A DNA stretch of 64,000 nucleotides from JAZDMK01 sp043800975 (GTDB lineage Bacteria; Bacteroidota; Bacteroidia; Bacteroidales; JAHJDW01), in the NCBI GenBank assembly GCA_043800975.1, contig JAZDMK010000301.1, positions 8,388 to 72,387 of the forward strand. Direction: 5' to 3'. Both the position numbers and the translations under genes were made by a program. The notes beneath the pieces are model-generated. The model had not been told where the DNA came from. It was given only the letters and a program-made list of their open reading frames with translations, and searched no databases. Below, piece after piece: positions 27,714 through 35,442 of this stretch (positions are counted from its first letter, which is position 1; every line of letters starts with the position of its first letter).

Positions 27714-29285
27714 TTATTTAAAATGCTTCAGGATTTTTTCAGCCACATGATCGGCACATCGTTCTCCATCAAGTGCGGAAGACATGATCCCGCCTGAATA
27801 TCCGGAACCTTCTCCGCAGGGAAAAAGTCCTTTAAACTGAATGTGTTCGTAGGTGTCAGGATATCTGGGTATACGCAATGGGGATGACGTCCGGCTTTCA
27901 ACTCCAATTAATACAGCTTCATCCGTGAGAAAACCACGCATCTTTTTTTCAAAAAGTTTCAGTCCTTCTTTTAATCTTTTTGCAACGGGGAACGGAAGAA
28001 TTTCATGCAACGGTGCGGATGCGAGGCCAGGGGTGTACGATGTTTCAGGAATTTTTGAGGATAATTTTCCTTTTAAAAAATCCATCAGTTTCTGGGCAGG
28101 AGCAGCTTGTGTTGAGCCACCGGCAATGAATGCATGTTTTTCCATTTCTGCCTGGTAGCGAAGGCCGGATAGAACGCCTGATTTTTCAAAATCTTTAAAA
28201 TCATTGGCATCTACGGCTGTCACGATTCCTGCATTGGCAAAAGGTGAATTGCGCTGCGAGTTTGACATCCCATTTACTACAAGTTCGCCGGGACCCGTAG
28301 CAGCAGGAACAATCATGCCACCCGGACACATACAGAATGAATAAACCCCAATGTTATCAACCTGCGCAGCCAGACTGTAAGAGGCGGGTGGAAGAAATTC
28401 GCTTCTTTTTCCTTTACAGTGATATTGAATGGAATCAATTTGTTTCTGCGGATGCTCAATACGAACGCCTACTGCAAAATGCTTTACCTGCAAAGGAATA
28501 TTGTTGTAATGCAGCAATTGATAAATATCACGGGAGGAATGACCTGTAGCGAGAATAACAGCATCAGCTTCATATTTGGCGCTGTCTGTAGAAAGACCCG
28601 TCACTTTTTTGTTTTTTATCATCAGGCCTGTAACCTTAGAATTGAAATGGATTTCACCTCCTGCACTGATAATTGTTTTTCGTATATTTTTAATAATGTC
28701 AGGTAGCCGGTCTGTTCCAATGTGCGGATGTGCATCATACAAAATTTCGGGCTTTGCGCCGTGATGAATCAGTATGCGCAAAACTCTTGACGTATCACCT
28801 CTTCCGGTGGAACGAGTAAATAATTTTCCATCCGAAAAAGTGCCCGCACCACCTTCTCCAAAGCACCAGTTAGAATCGGGATTGATTTTGTGAAAACGGG
28901 TTATTTGTGCAATATCGCGCTTTCGCTCGCTGATCGCCTTCCCGCGTTCAAGAATGATGGGCTTTATTCCGAGTTCGATAAGACGAAGGGCTGCGAAAAG
29001 TCCTGCAGGACCAGCTCCGGCAATAACAACAGGGGTTGCATTTTCAACATTTTTTTCAAAGAGAGGAGCAACATCTTCTGTAGGTGTAGGTTCTTCGTCA
29101 ATAAATAATTCAAAGCGTAAAACAACTTTCACCTGAGAACTTCTGGCATCAACGGAACGGCGAATAACGCGAAAAGCTTTCAGGTTTTCAGAAGAAATAC
29201 CTGCCTTCTTACAGAGGATATTCCTGAATGCACTTGCATCCGAGGCCTCTTTCGGGCTCAGGCTTATTTCAGTTTCCTGCCTCAT
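27714..29285 (-). CDS. NAD(P)/FAD-dependent oxidoreductase (COG2509-like)
   Basis: A 523-residue flavoprotein. A short N-terminal domain (1-85) is followed by the dinucleotide-binding GAGPAGLFAALRLIELG (about 91), then GEGGAGTFSDGKLFTR (about 143) and the C-terminal FAD motif GEGSGYSGGIMSSALDG (about 490). This matches the uncharacterised FAD-dependent dehydrogenase family. Substrate unknown. It is 3 nt downstream of porT and co-transcribed. Confidence 0.9.
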   Translation of the reverse strand: MRQETEISLSPKEASDASAFRNILCKKAGISSENLKAFRVIRRSVDARSSQVKVVLRFELFIDEEPTPTEDVAPLFEKNVENATPVVIAGAGPAGLFAALRLIELGIKPIILERGKAISERKRDIAQITRFHKINPDSNWCFGEGGAGTFSDGKLFTRSTGRGDTSRVLRILIHHGAKPEILYDAHPHIGTDRLPDIIKNIRKTIISAGGEIHFNSKVTGLMIKNKKVTGLSTDSAKYEADAVILATGHSSRDIYQLLHYNNIPLQVKHFAVGVRIEHPQKQIDSIQYHCKGKRSEFLPPASYSLAAQVDNIGVYSFCMCPGGMIVPAATGPGELVVNGMSNSQRNSPFANAGIVTAVDANDFKDFEKSGVLSGLRYQAEMEKHAFIAGGSTQAAPAQKLMDFLKGKLSSKIPETSYTPGLASAPLHEILPFPVAKRLKEGLKLFEKKMRGFLTDEAVLIGVESRTSSPLRIPRYPDTYEHIQFKGLFPCGEGSGYSGGIMSSALDGERCADHVAEKILKHFK

Positions 29286-29288
29286 GAA

Positions 29289-30002
29289 TTATTCAAAATA
29301 GAAAGTGAACATAACCACTTTCGATCCCAGACGGTCAATAGAATTTGTGAATAATGAATTTTCTCTTACCAGTAAATCCCGGACACCAACAGCCAATTTT
29401 AACTGCGGGGAGAATTTAAAATATTCAAAGTAAATGTCAATGCCAACGCCAATTTCGGCGCAAACATCATTCTGTTTTAATTTAATGAGATCATTGGTCT
29501 GGCTCTTCTTTTTTGCCTGCGAAGCCATATCAATATTGAATTTGCCACCGCCAATCAAATACGCCCGGAAATTATTTACCCTTGCTGATTTGTATTTTAT
29601 ACTGAACGGTAATTCAACAATGGAAGATTCAACACGTTTTGTAAGCGTTACAACATTGGTGTCATTTTTAACATAGGTGTATTCTAAAACGCGGTCACCA
29701 AAAGAAAGTGTGGGTGTGAACCGCAAATCAAGGTATTCAGCAAGGCGAAGATTAGAAACAAGCCCAATATCAAAACCCATTTCAGGTTTGGATTCTAAAA
29801 CATAAAGCGAATCGAGTAATTTGTAATCCTGAATCGGACGAATGAAAAAATCGTATTTATTAACACCGAGAGAAAAACCGAAATGAATTTTTTTATAATC
29901 GTATTTGGGAAGATTGGGAACAACAACACGCTGTGCTTGCAAAACGTAAGTGCATGTAACAGAAAAAAACAATATCAAGATAAATTTCTTCAAAAGACCC
30001 AA
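29289..30002 (-). CDS. porT: PorT-family outer-membrane protein of type IX secretion
   Basis: A 237-residue protein with signal peptide (ending VLQAQ) and an eight-strand-type beta-barrel. The N-terminal VVPNLPKYDYKKIHFGFSLG and the C-terminal aromatic end (MFTFYFE) fit PorT/SprT, a core T9SS component. The pairing porT next to ubiE is common in Bacteroidota and supports the call. A TATTTTTG box lies at 30021-30028. Confidence 0.9.
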   Translation of the reverse strand: MGLLKKFILILFFSVTCTYVLQAQRVVVPNLPKYDYKKIHFGFSLGVNKYDFFIRPIQDYKLLDSLYVLESKPEMGFDIGLVSNLRLAEYLDLRFTPTLSFGDRVLEYTYVKNDTNVVTLTKRVESSIVELPFSIKYKSARVNNFRAYLIGGGKFNIDMASQAKKKSQTNDLIKLKQNDVCAEIGVGIDIYFEYFKFSPQLKLAVGVRDLLVRENSLFTNSIDRLGSKVVMFTFYFE

Positions 30003-30020
30003 TTTTCAAGATTTAACGCA

Positions 30021-30028
30021 CAAAAATA
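30021..30028 (-). promoter_or_regulatory. -7 box for porT
   Basis: The minus strand reads TATTTTTG (TAnnTTTG) 18 nt before the porT start. It would drive porT and the FAD oxidoreductase. Confidence 0.4.
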
Positions 30029-30056
30029 ACGATTATTATTTGAAATGAAAATATTT

Positions 30057-30788
30057 TTAGCTTTTCCTTGATAATGGCTTAATGCCGTAATACAAACAGG
30101 CAACTCCAAATGTAAAACGACGGTAACCAGAATTGCAAAAACCAGTCTGATTCAAAATGTCGACGAACTTTTCGTTGGCAGGAAAATGCATGGATGAGTC
30201 AAAAAGATATCGGTATGCCTTGCGGTTCCCCGAAATACTCTTTCCAATGATAGGAAGGATATTTCGAAAATAGAAAAAATAAAGGTTGCGGATAATTGCA
30301 TTCTTGGGTTTGGAAAATTCAAGAATCCATACTGCGCCGCCGGGCCTTAGAATACGCAGCATTTCGGCAAGGCCCTTCTCAAGGTTTTCGAAGTTGCGAA
30401 CGCCAAAAGCAACCGTTACTGCATCAAAAGATTCATCGGCCTGTGGGATATTCTCTGCATCTCCGTTAAATAGTTGGATTTGTTTTTCCATTCCCAAAGC
30501 CGAAATTTTTTCTCTGCCTTTTTCAAGCATTTTCTCAGAAAGATCAACCCCGACAATTTTCTGTATCCCATTTCTGGCGCAGGTAATCGCAACATCCGCT
30601 GTGCCGGTTGCAACATCCAGAACATTCTTGGGATGGTTACGGATAAGCATTCGGATCATTTTTTTCCGCCAGCGAACATCAGAGCGAAAGGATAGGAATC
30701 GGTTCAGAAAATCGTAACGCCCGGCAATGCTGTCAAACATTCCGGTTACCTTCTCTTTTTCGGCAATCGTGTGTTTATTCATTTTCAA
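30057..30788 (-). CDS. ubiE: Demethylmenaquinone methyltransferase
   Basis: A 243-residue class I SAM methyltransferase making menaquinone, the quinone expected for complex I here. Motifs: MFDSIAGRYDFLNRFLSFRSD near the N-terminus, SAM-binding DVATGTADVAI (about 60), and FGVRNFENLEKGL. With no ubiquinone genes in view, MenG function is the sensible reading. Confidence 0.94.
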   Translation of the reverse strand: MKMNKHTIAEKEKVTGMFDSIAGRYDFLNRFLSFRSDVRWRKKMIRMLIRNHPKNVLDVATGTADVAITCARNGIQKIVGVDLSEKMLEKGREKISALGMEKQIQLFNGDAENIPQADESFDAVTVAFGVRNFENLEKGLAEMLRILRPGGAVWILEFSKPKNAIIRNLYFFYFRNILPIIGKSISGNRKAYRYLFDSSMHFPANEKFVDILNQTGFCNSGYRRFTFGVACLYYGIKPLSRKS

Positions 30789-30809
30789 AAATCAGTTGCA
30801 AAAAATAAT

Positions 30810-31826
30810 TTATGCAAACAGATTTGTCTTTCGGGCTTCAACAAGAAATCTTTCTTTTACAATAGGCATCACACCTACTTCTTCGCAAACCAAACCACCA
30901 GCCAGATTGGCAAGTGTAGCCATGGTTTTCAAATCGGTTCCGCTGGCAAGGCAAAGAGCAGCAACGGCTGTAACGGTATCGCCGGCACCGGAAACATCAG
31001 AAATATTCCGAATATGTGCCGGAATATGAATGGGCTCTGCATTGGGTTCCTTGTGTGCGTATAGCAGCATTCCCAATTCAGATAAGGTTACCATCGAATT
31101 ATCATGATTCAGTTTCTTGTGCAGTTTCTCAGTAAGTGCAATAATTTTTTCTGTATCCTTATTGTGAACTTCAGCATACAGGCCATCGCGCAATTCTTTT
31201 AGGTTGGGTTTGAAAAGAGTTACATTTTTATACGAATGGAAGTTTCTGCGTTTTGGATCAACAATCGTAGGGATGCCGTTTTTATTGGCAAGGCTCACTA
31301 CTTTTTCAATCAGTTTTGTTGAAATGACACCTTTGTCGTAATCTTCAAAGATAATGGCACCAACGGGATCCTTGCTGATAATTGATTTTATGGTAAGGTA
31401 AAGGGATGCTGATTCATCTTCCGAAATTTCGGAATCATCTTCTTCGTCCACACGTATCATATGATGTCCGTTTGATATTACCCGAAACTTTACAGTGGTA
31501 ATGCGGTTTTCACAGGTTACAATCCCTTTGGTGGGGAGCTCACTTTCAATTAACAGATCGAGAAATTCTGTGCCACGGTTATCGGGGCCAATTGCGGTGC
31601 ATAATATGGGTACTGCACCCATCGCTTTGATGTTCATGGCAACATTGGCAGCGCCACCCAGTCTGTCTTCTCTTTTAAGAACTGAAACAACAGGTACGGG
31701 TGCCTCAGGTGATATCCGCTCTGCATGACCCCAAATGTAGGAGTCGATCATCACATCGCCGATAACAAGTACCGGCTTTCCTTCAAACGAGCGAAACAAT
31801 TCATCCGCATTTTTAAATTTTGTCAT
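30810..31826 (-). CDS. PfkB-type carbohydrate kinase, heptose-7-phosphate kinase-like
   Basis: A 338-residue ribokinase-fold protein resembling domain I of HldE/RfaE. Visible are GDVMIDSYIWGHAERISPEAPVPVV near the N-terminus, LGGAANVA, and the catalytic DVSGAGDTV. There is no fused cytidylyl/adenylyl-transferase domain, so it would be an HldA-like stand-alone kinase. It may phosphorylate D-glycero-D-manno-heptose-7-phosphate for LPS core; the substrate is inferred from similarity only. Confidence 0.85.
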   Translation of the reverse strand: MTKFKNADELFRSFEGKPVLVIGDVMIDSYIWGHAERISPEAPVPVVSVLKREDRLGGAANVAMNIKAMGAVPILCTAIGPDNRGTEFLDLLIESELPTKGIVTCENRITTVKFRVISNGHHMIRVDEEDDSEISEDESASLYLTIKSIISKDPVGAIIFEDYDKGVISTKLIEKVVSLANKNGIPTIVDPKRRNFHSYKNVTLFKPNLKELRDGLYAEVHNKDTEKIIALTEKLHKKLNHDNSMVTLSELGMLLYAHKEPNAEPIHIPAHIRNISDVSGAGDTVTAVAALCLASGTDLKTMATLANLAGGLVCEEVGVMPIVKERFLVEARKTNLFA

Positions 31827-31829
31827 ATT

Positions 31830-32471
31830 CTATTTTTCAACTTCAATTTTACAATAGGAAATATCAGAAAATAAAATGTTTTTTGATAGCAGGAAAGTCA
31901 CGTCTGCCACACTTCCCGACTTTGCATCCACGGCAGTTGTGCTTTTTCCCAGTTCTTTTGATTTCAGGCTATATGCTGTCAATGTTACTCTTCCGCTAAA
32001 TGAACTTTCGAAACTTAATGCAAGATCAATGTGTTTTTTTTGTTTATCTGTGGAACTCGATTTGCGAATGCTTTCAATACGGATTCCTTTGCTGATGAAA
32101 ACTGTTTCAGGCTGAACCTTGACATAAACATTGTTGCCATTTTCATCGGTAATGTAACCAAAGGCAGAATTTTTTTCTACGCTGTTTGAATCGCCACATA
32201 TTGCGTAGGGATTAGGCTGCGGATCCATAACAGAATTGAAATAGGACTGATTTTTATTCGCTTCTTTTTTGATTTTTTCAGAAAGTTTTAAGGCACCAAT
32301 GAAAAGAGATACAATAAGTGCGACTAAACCAACAATAAAAATGGATAGTCCGGTGATGAACATTTTTTGCTTTTTATTGATCAGCCCGATAATGAAGAGA
32401 ATCAGACCGGCAAGAAAAAACAGAATGCCACCAAAACCAAGTGCGAAAAGTTCTCCGGGAGACATGCTCAT
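31830..32471 (-). CDS. Membrane-anchored hypothetical protein
   Basis: About 213 residues from ATG 32471, with two N-terminal transmembrane helices (about 7-30 and 36-60) then an exported or cytosolic domain of beta character with no known motif. The family is not recognised. A TTG at 32480 would add 3 residues and directly abut the aminotransferase stop; ATG 32471 is preferred. It is co-transcribed between the aminotransferase and the PfkB kinase. Confidence 0.75.
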   Translation of the reverse strand: MSMSPGELFALGFGGILFFLAGLILFIIGLINKKQKMFITGLSIFIVGLVALIVSLFIGALKLSEKIKKEANKNQSYFNSVMDPQPNPYAICGDSNSVEKNSAFGYITDENGNNVYVKVQPETVFISKGIRIESIRKSSSTDKQKKHIDLALSFESSFSGRVTLTAYSLKSKELGKSTTAVDAKSGSVADVTFLLSKNILFSDISYCKIEVEK

Positions 32472-32480
32472 AAATGACAA

Positions 32481-33677
32481 TTAAACAAGTTTGGCCATAG
32501 CGCGTTTGATACGTTCTACAGCTTGAATAAGAATTGTATCGGATGTAGCATACGAAATGCGAATGCAGTTTTCATCTCCGAAAGGTTCACCTGAAACAAG
32601 AGCTACGTATGCTTTGTTCAATAGATACTGTGAGAGGTCATTAGGACATTTGATTGTTGTCTCCCCATCGGATTTGCCAAAATAACTGGAAATATCAGCG
32701 AAAATGTAGAAAGCGCCTTGTGGTGTGTTTGTTTTTACACCGGGAATATCTTTCATCATTTGAAGAACCAGATCGCGACGACTCAGAAAAGTTTTAACCA
32801 TATCGGAAGTAACATCTTTGCTGAGATGCATGGCTTCAATAGCTGCACGCTGTGCAATTGAGCATGTTCCTGAAGTAAACTGACTCTGTAATTTCTCAAC
32901 AGCCTGACAGATAAATTTGGGTGCGCCTATATAACCAATGCGCCAGCCGGTCATCGCATATCCTTTGGATACGCCATTTACCGTGATAACACGATCTCTG
33001 ATATTTTCAAACTGGGCGATGCTTTCGTGTTTTCCAACAAAATTGATGTGTTCATAAATTTCATCCGACAGAATATACATCTGAGGATGTTTTGCAACTA
33101 CATCGGCAATCATTTTTAATTCTTCTTTTGAATAAACGGAACCTGTAGGATTGCATGGAGAACTAAACATTAAAAGTTTTGTTTTGCTTGTAATAGCAGC
33201 TTCCAGTTGCTGCTTGGTAATTTTAAAATCACTTTCGATGGTTGTGGGAATATAAATAGCGCGGGCTTCAGCCATTTTAATAATTTCCTTATAAGAAACC
33301 CAGTAGGGTGCAGGCACAACAACTTCTTCGCCGGGATTCACTAAACACAGAACCGCATTGGCGATGGAGTGCTTCGCACCAGTAGAAACAACGATTTCGT
33401 CCCATGCATAATTCAGGTTGTTTTCTCTTTTAAATTTATCGGAAATTGCTTCCCGCAGATCTTTGTAGCCTGCAACAGGCGTGTAATGCGAAAAATCTTT
33501 ATCAATGGCAACTTTGGCAGCTTTCTTTATCGGATCCGGTGTGTTGAAATCAGGTTCGCCAAGGCTTAAGTTGATTACATCGTACCCCAATGCTTTCAGC
33601 TCATTGCTTTTTTTCGACATGGCCAGTGTTTCCGATTCGGAAAGGCTGTTAATTCTGTTTGATAATACTTGCGTCAT
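32481..33677 (-). CDS. Class I/II pyridoxal-phosphate aminotransferase (aspartate-type)
   Basis: A 398-residue PLP enzyme. SLGEPDFNTP at the N-terminus, SPCNPTG (about 168), the PLP-lysine region NGVSKGYAMTGWRIGY (about 234) and the substrate-carboxylate arginine near CIRISYA are intact. Likely an aspartate or broad-range aminotransferase. First gene of a transcript that continues into the membrane protein and kinase genes. Confidence 0.93.
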   Translation of the reverse strand: MTQVLSNRINSLSESETLAMSKKSNELKALGYDVINLSLGEPDFNTPDPIKKAAKVAIDKDFSHYTPVAGYKDLREAISDKFKRENNLNYAWDEIVVSTGAKHSIANAVLCLVNPGEEVVVPAPYWVSYKEIIKMAEARAIYIPTTIESDFKITKQQLEAAITSKTKLLMFSSPCNPTGSVYSKEELKMIADVVAKHPQMYILSDEIYEHINFVGKHESIAQFENIRDRVITVNGVSKGYAMTGWRIGYIGAPKFICQAVEKLQSQFTSGTCSIAQRAAIEAMHLSKDVTSDMVKTFLSRRDLVLQMMKDIPGVKTNTPQGAFYIFADISSYFGKSDGETTIKCPNDLSQYLLNKAYVALVSGEPFGDENCIRISYATSDTILIQAVERIKRAMAKLV

Positions 33678-33709
33678 AACAGTGATTTTTGTTTCAGGTT
33701 AGGCAGGAA

Positions 33710-33742
33710 CAAATGTAAAAAATTTAATATGAAATCAACAAA
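33710..33742 (-). promoter_or_regulatory. Promoter of the aminotransferase operon
   Basis: The minus strand shows TACATTTG at 33710-33717 with a TTTG at 33739-33742, spacer 21 nt. It lies 32 nt before the start codon. Confidence 0.6.
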
Positions 33743-33799
33743 AATATTTGAATAGACTGTTGATATTTTCCGATATTTGCTGAACTAAACTCAATTAAA

Positions 33800-34321
33800 A
33801 TGGAAGATATTCTTGATATTTGTAAATACATCCTGCCTTCAGTGGTTGTTTTTGTTACTGCTTTCTACCTCTTGAAAACATTTTTGCAGGCAGATCACAA
33901 AAAGCGTCTGGTTGAAATACGTATGGGAAACAATAAAGTGATTACTCCTTTGCGTTTACAGGCATATGAAAGAGTTGTACTGCTTTTAGAAAGAATTTCT
34001 CCCGAAAGTATTATTTCCCGTTCCAATATCTCCGGAAGTACAGCGTCTCAATTGCAGTTGCAGCTTATTTCTGCCATCCGTACTGAGTTTGAACATAATC
34101 TTTCGCAACAGGTTTATATGTCTGATTCAGCATGGGAAATGGTTAAGAATGCAAAAGAAGAAACCATCAAAATGATCAACCTTTCAATGAGTAAACTTTC
34201 GGATAGTGCACAGGGAATGGATCTATGCAAAATTCTGCTCGAAATGACAACGAAAATGGAGAAACTGCCTACCGTTAATGCACTGGAGTATGTGAAAAGA
34301 GAAGTTCGCCAGAATTTCTAA
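33800..34321 (+). CDS. Hypothetical protein with one N-terminal membrane helix
   Basis: A 173-residue protein: helix at about 8-25, then a helical cytoplasmic domain containing RLQAYERVVLLLERISPES and ALEYVKREVRQNF. It resembles a Bacteroidota-restricted conserved protein but I cannot give a function. Two tiny lipoprotein genes follow, beginning 1 nt after its stop. Confidence 0.8.
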   Translation: MEDILDICKYILPSVVVFVTAFYLLKTFLQADHKKRLVEIRMGNNKVITPLRLQAYERVVLLLERISPESIISRSNISGSTASQLQLQLISAIRTEFEHNLSQQVYMSDSAWEMVKNAKEETIKMINLSMSKLSDSAQGMDLCKILLEMTTKMEKLPTVNALEYVKREVRQNF

Positions 34322-34322
34322 A

Positions 34323-34499
34323 ATGAAAAAAGTAAAGAAAATAATATCTCTTTCACTTTATCTGAAAATTTTAATTGGAATTTTTATTCTGTCCTTCATG
34401 TCAACGCAGATTTCGTGCAGATCAAAGAAGAAAGTGGTGCGTTGTTACAGAACTTCTACAAGCCCAGCTTTTCGGATTGAAAAGGATAAGAGTAATTAA
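34323..34499 (+). CDS. Tiny lipoprotein, copy 1 of a tandem pair
   Basis: A 58-residue protein. It has a Lys-rich start, a hydrophobic helix ILIGIFILSFMSTQI and a cysteine in QISC at residue 32, giving a lipoprotein-like signal, then a short basic tail RSKKKVVRCYRTSTSP. It begins 1 nt after the stop of the 173-residue gene. The copy at 34533 shares KILIG-FILSFM-TQ-SC, KKK and RCY in the same order, so the two arose by duplication. Function unknown. Confidence 0.65.
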   Translation: MKKVKKIISLSLYLKILIGIFILSFMSTQISCRSKKKVVRCYRTSTSPAFRIEKDKSN

Positions 34500-34532
34500 G
34501 TTACACCAGAATTTCTGATAGAAAATCAATAC

Positions 34533-34706
34533 ATGAAAAGAGAAAAGAAAAAACTACCCAAACATATTTACCTTAAAATTCTGATTGGAGTTTTTATTCT
34601 ATCCTTCATGACAACACAGATGTCGTGCAAGCATAAGAAGAAGCAAATGCGGTGTTATAAGTTCTCAATTTCTCCTTCATTTCTGATTAAGGATAAAAGT
34701 TATTGA
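34533..34706 (+). CDS. Tiny lipoprotein, copy 2 of a tandem pair
   Basis: A 57-residue paralogue of the preceding gene: MKREKKKLPKHIYLK, helix ILIGVFILSFMTTQM, lipobox-like cysteine at residue 32 (QMSC), tail KHKKKQMRCYKFSISPSF. The spacing of helix, cysteine and RCY is the same as in copy 1. It ends in a TTATTGAGTTATTAGG repeat tract. Conservation of the frame in both copies argues that both are translated. Confidence 0.65.
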   Translation: MKREKKKLPKHIYLKILIGVFILSFMTTQMSCKHKKKQMRCYKFSISPSFLIKDKSY

Positions 34707-34728
34707 GTTATTAGGTTATTCAGTTAAT
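34699..34728. repeat. Copy of a TAATAACT-type dispersed repeat
   Basis: AGTTATTGAGTTATTAGGTT. Its complement contains AATAACCTAATAACT, identical to 10792-10806. A related tract is at 21745-21780. Confidence 0.6.
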
Positions 34729-34750
34729 TGAGGAGTGGCCATAAATTCTT

Positions 34751-35365
34751 TTAATAAACTATTTTACACCTTTTGCAAAACCATTCGTAGCATGGACTCC
34801 ATAATTTATTTGCTTCTTTTTCACTATAGACCTGATATACTTTTTCAGTTTTGTTTTCAATAATTGAGGTATATCCGTTCTTTTTAAAGTCTCTCCAATA
34901 TTTTTTTTCATGGCGTTTATTTTTGAACCATACATCAACAAAAGAGGGAGATATTCCAATAGCCATATCCTTTTTATGGCAAGCAGTACAGAGAGTGTCA
35001 TATGTTTTGTTAGGGCAATTTTCAATTAATTCGAAATTTAATTCTGTGATTTTATTTTCAGCAATTGTCAATTTAATTGTGTCGGTTTTGCCTTTGCCGA
35101 TTGAAGTAGCATAAGTTTTGTAACATCCGGGAATTAATTTCACAAATTCAAAAAATCCTGTACTATCAGTAACAGTTCCGAAAACCTTAGAATCATTTAC
35201 TCTTATTATAACAATTATAGAAAACGGAACAAGTTCTTTTGTTCTTTTTTGAATTACATAGCCATGTATTTCTCCAGTCTGGGAAAAGCCTACTTCAATT
35301 GAAAATATAGTTGCAAGAACAATTGATGCGAGGAATAGCTTTATGAATCTGGTGAATGTCATCAT
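34751..35365 (-). CDS. Exported protein: carboxypeptidase-regulatory-like domain plus CxxCH motif
   Basis: A 204-residue protein with signal peptide (ending GFSQ), an N-terminal CarboxypepD_reg-like beta-sandwich (about 32-115: EIHGYVIQKRTKELVPF...VTDSTGFFEFVKLIPGCY) and a C-terminal part containing CTACH (about 128), a c-type heme-binding pattern, plus four more cysteines near the end (SPCYEWFCKRCK). It may be a small electron-transfer or sensory lipid-face protein, or CTACH may only be a metal site. No methionine ligand is obvious. Confidence 0.75.
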   Translation of the reverse strand: MMTFTRFIKLFLASIVLATIFSIEVGFSQTGEIHGYVIQKRTKELVPFSIIVIIRVNDSKVFGTVTDSTGFFEFVKLIPGCYKTYATSIGKGKTDTIKLTIAENKITELNFELIENCPNKTYDTLCTACHKKDMAIGISPSFVDVWFKNKRHEKKYWRDFKKNGYTSIIENKTEKVYQVYSEKEANKLWSPCYEWFCKRCKIVY

Positions 35366-35442
35366 GAAATTATGATGAAAAATTATCGAATTTCCATAAA
35401 AAACAAAAAATCGTAAATCGGCAATCGTAAATCGAAAATCAT

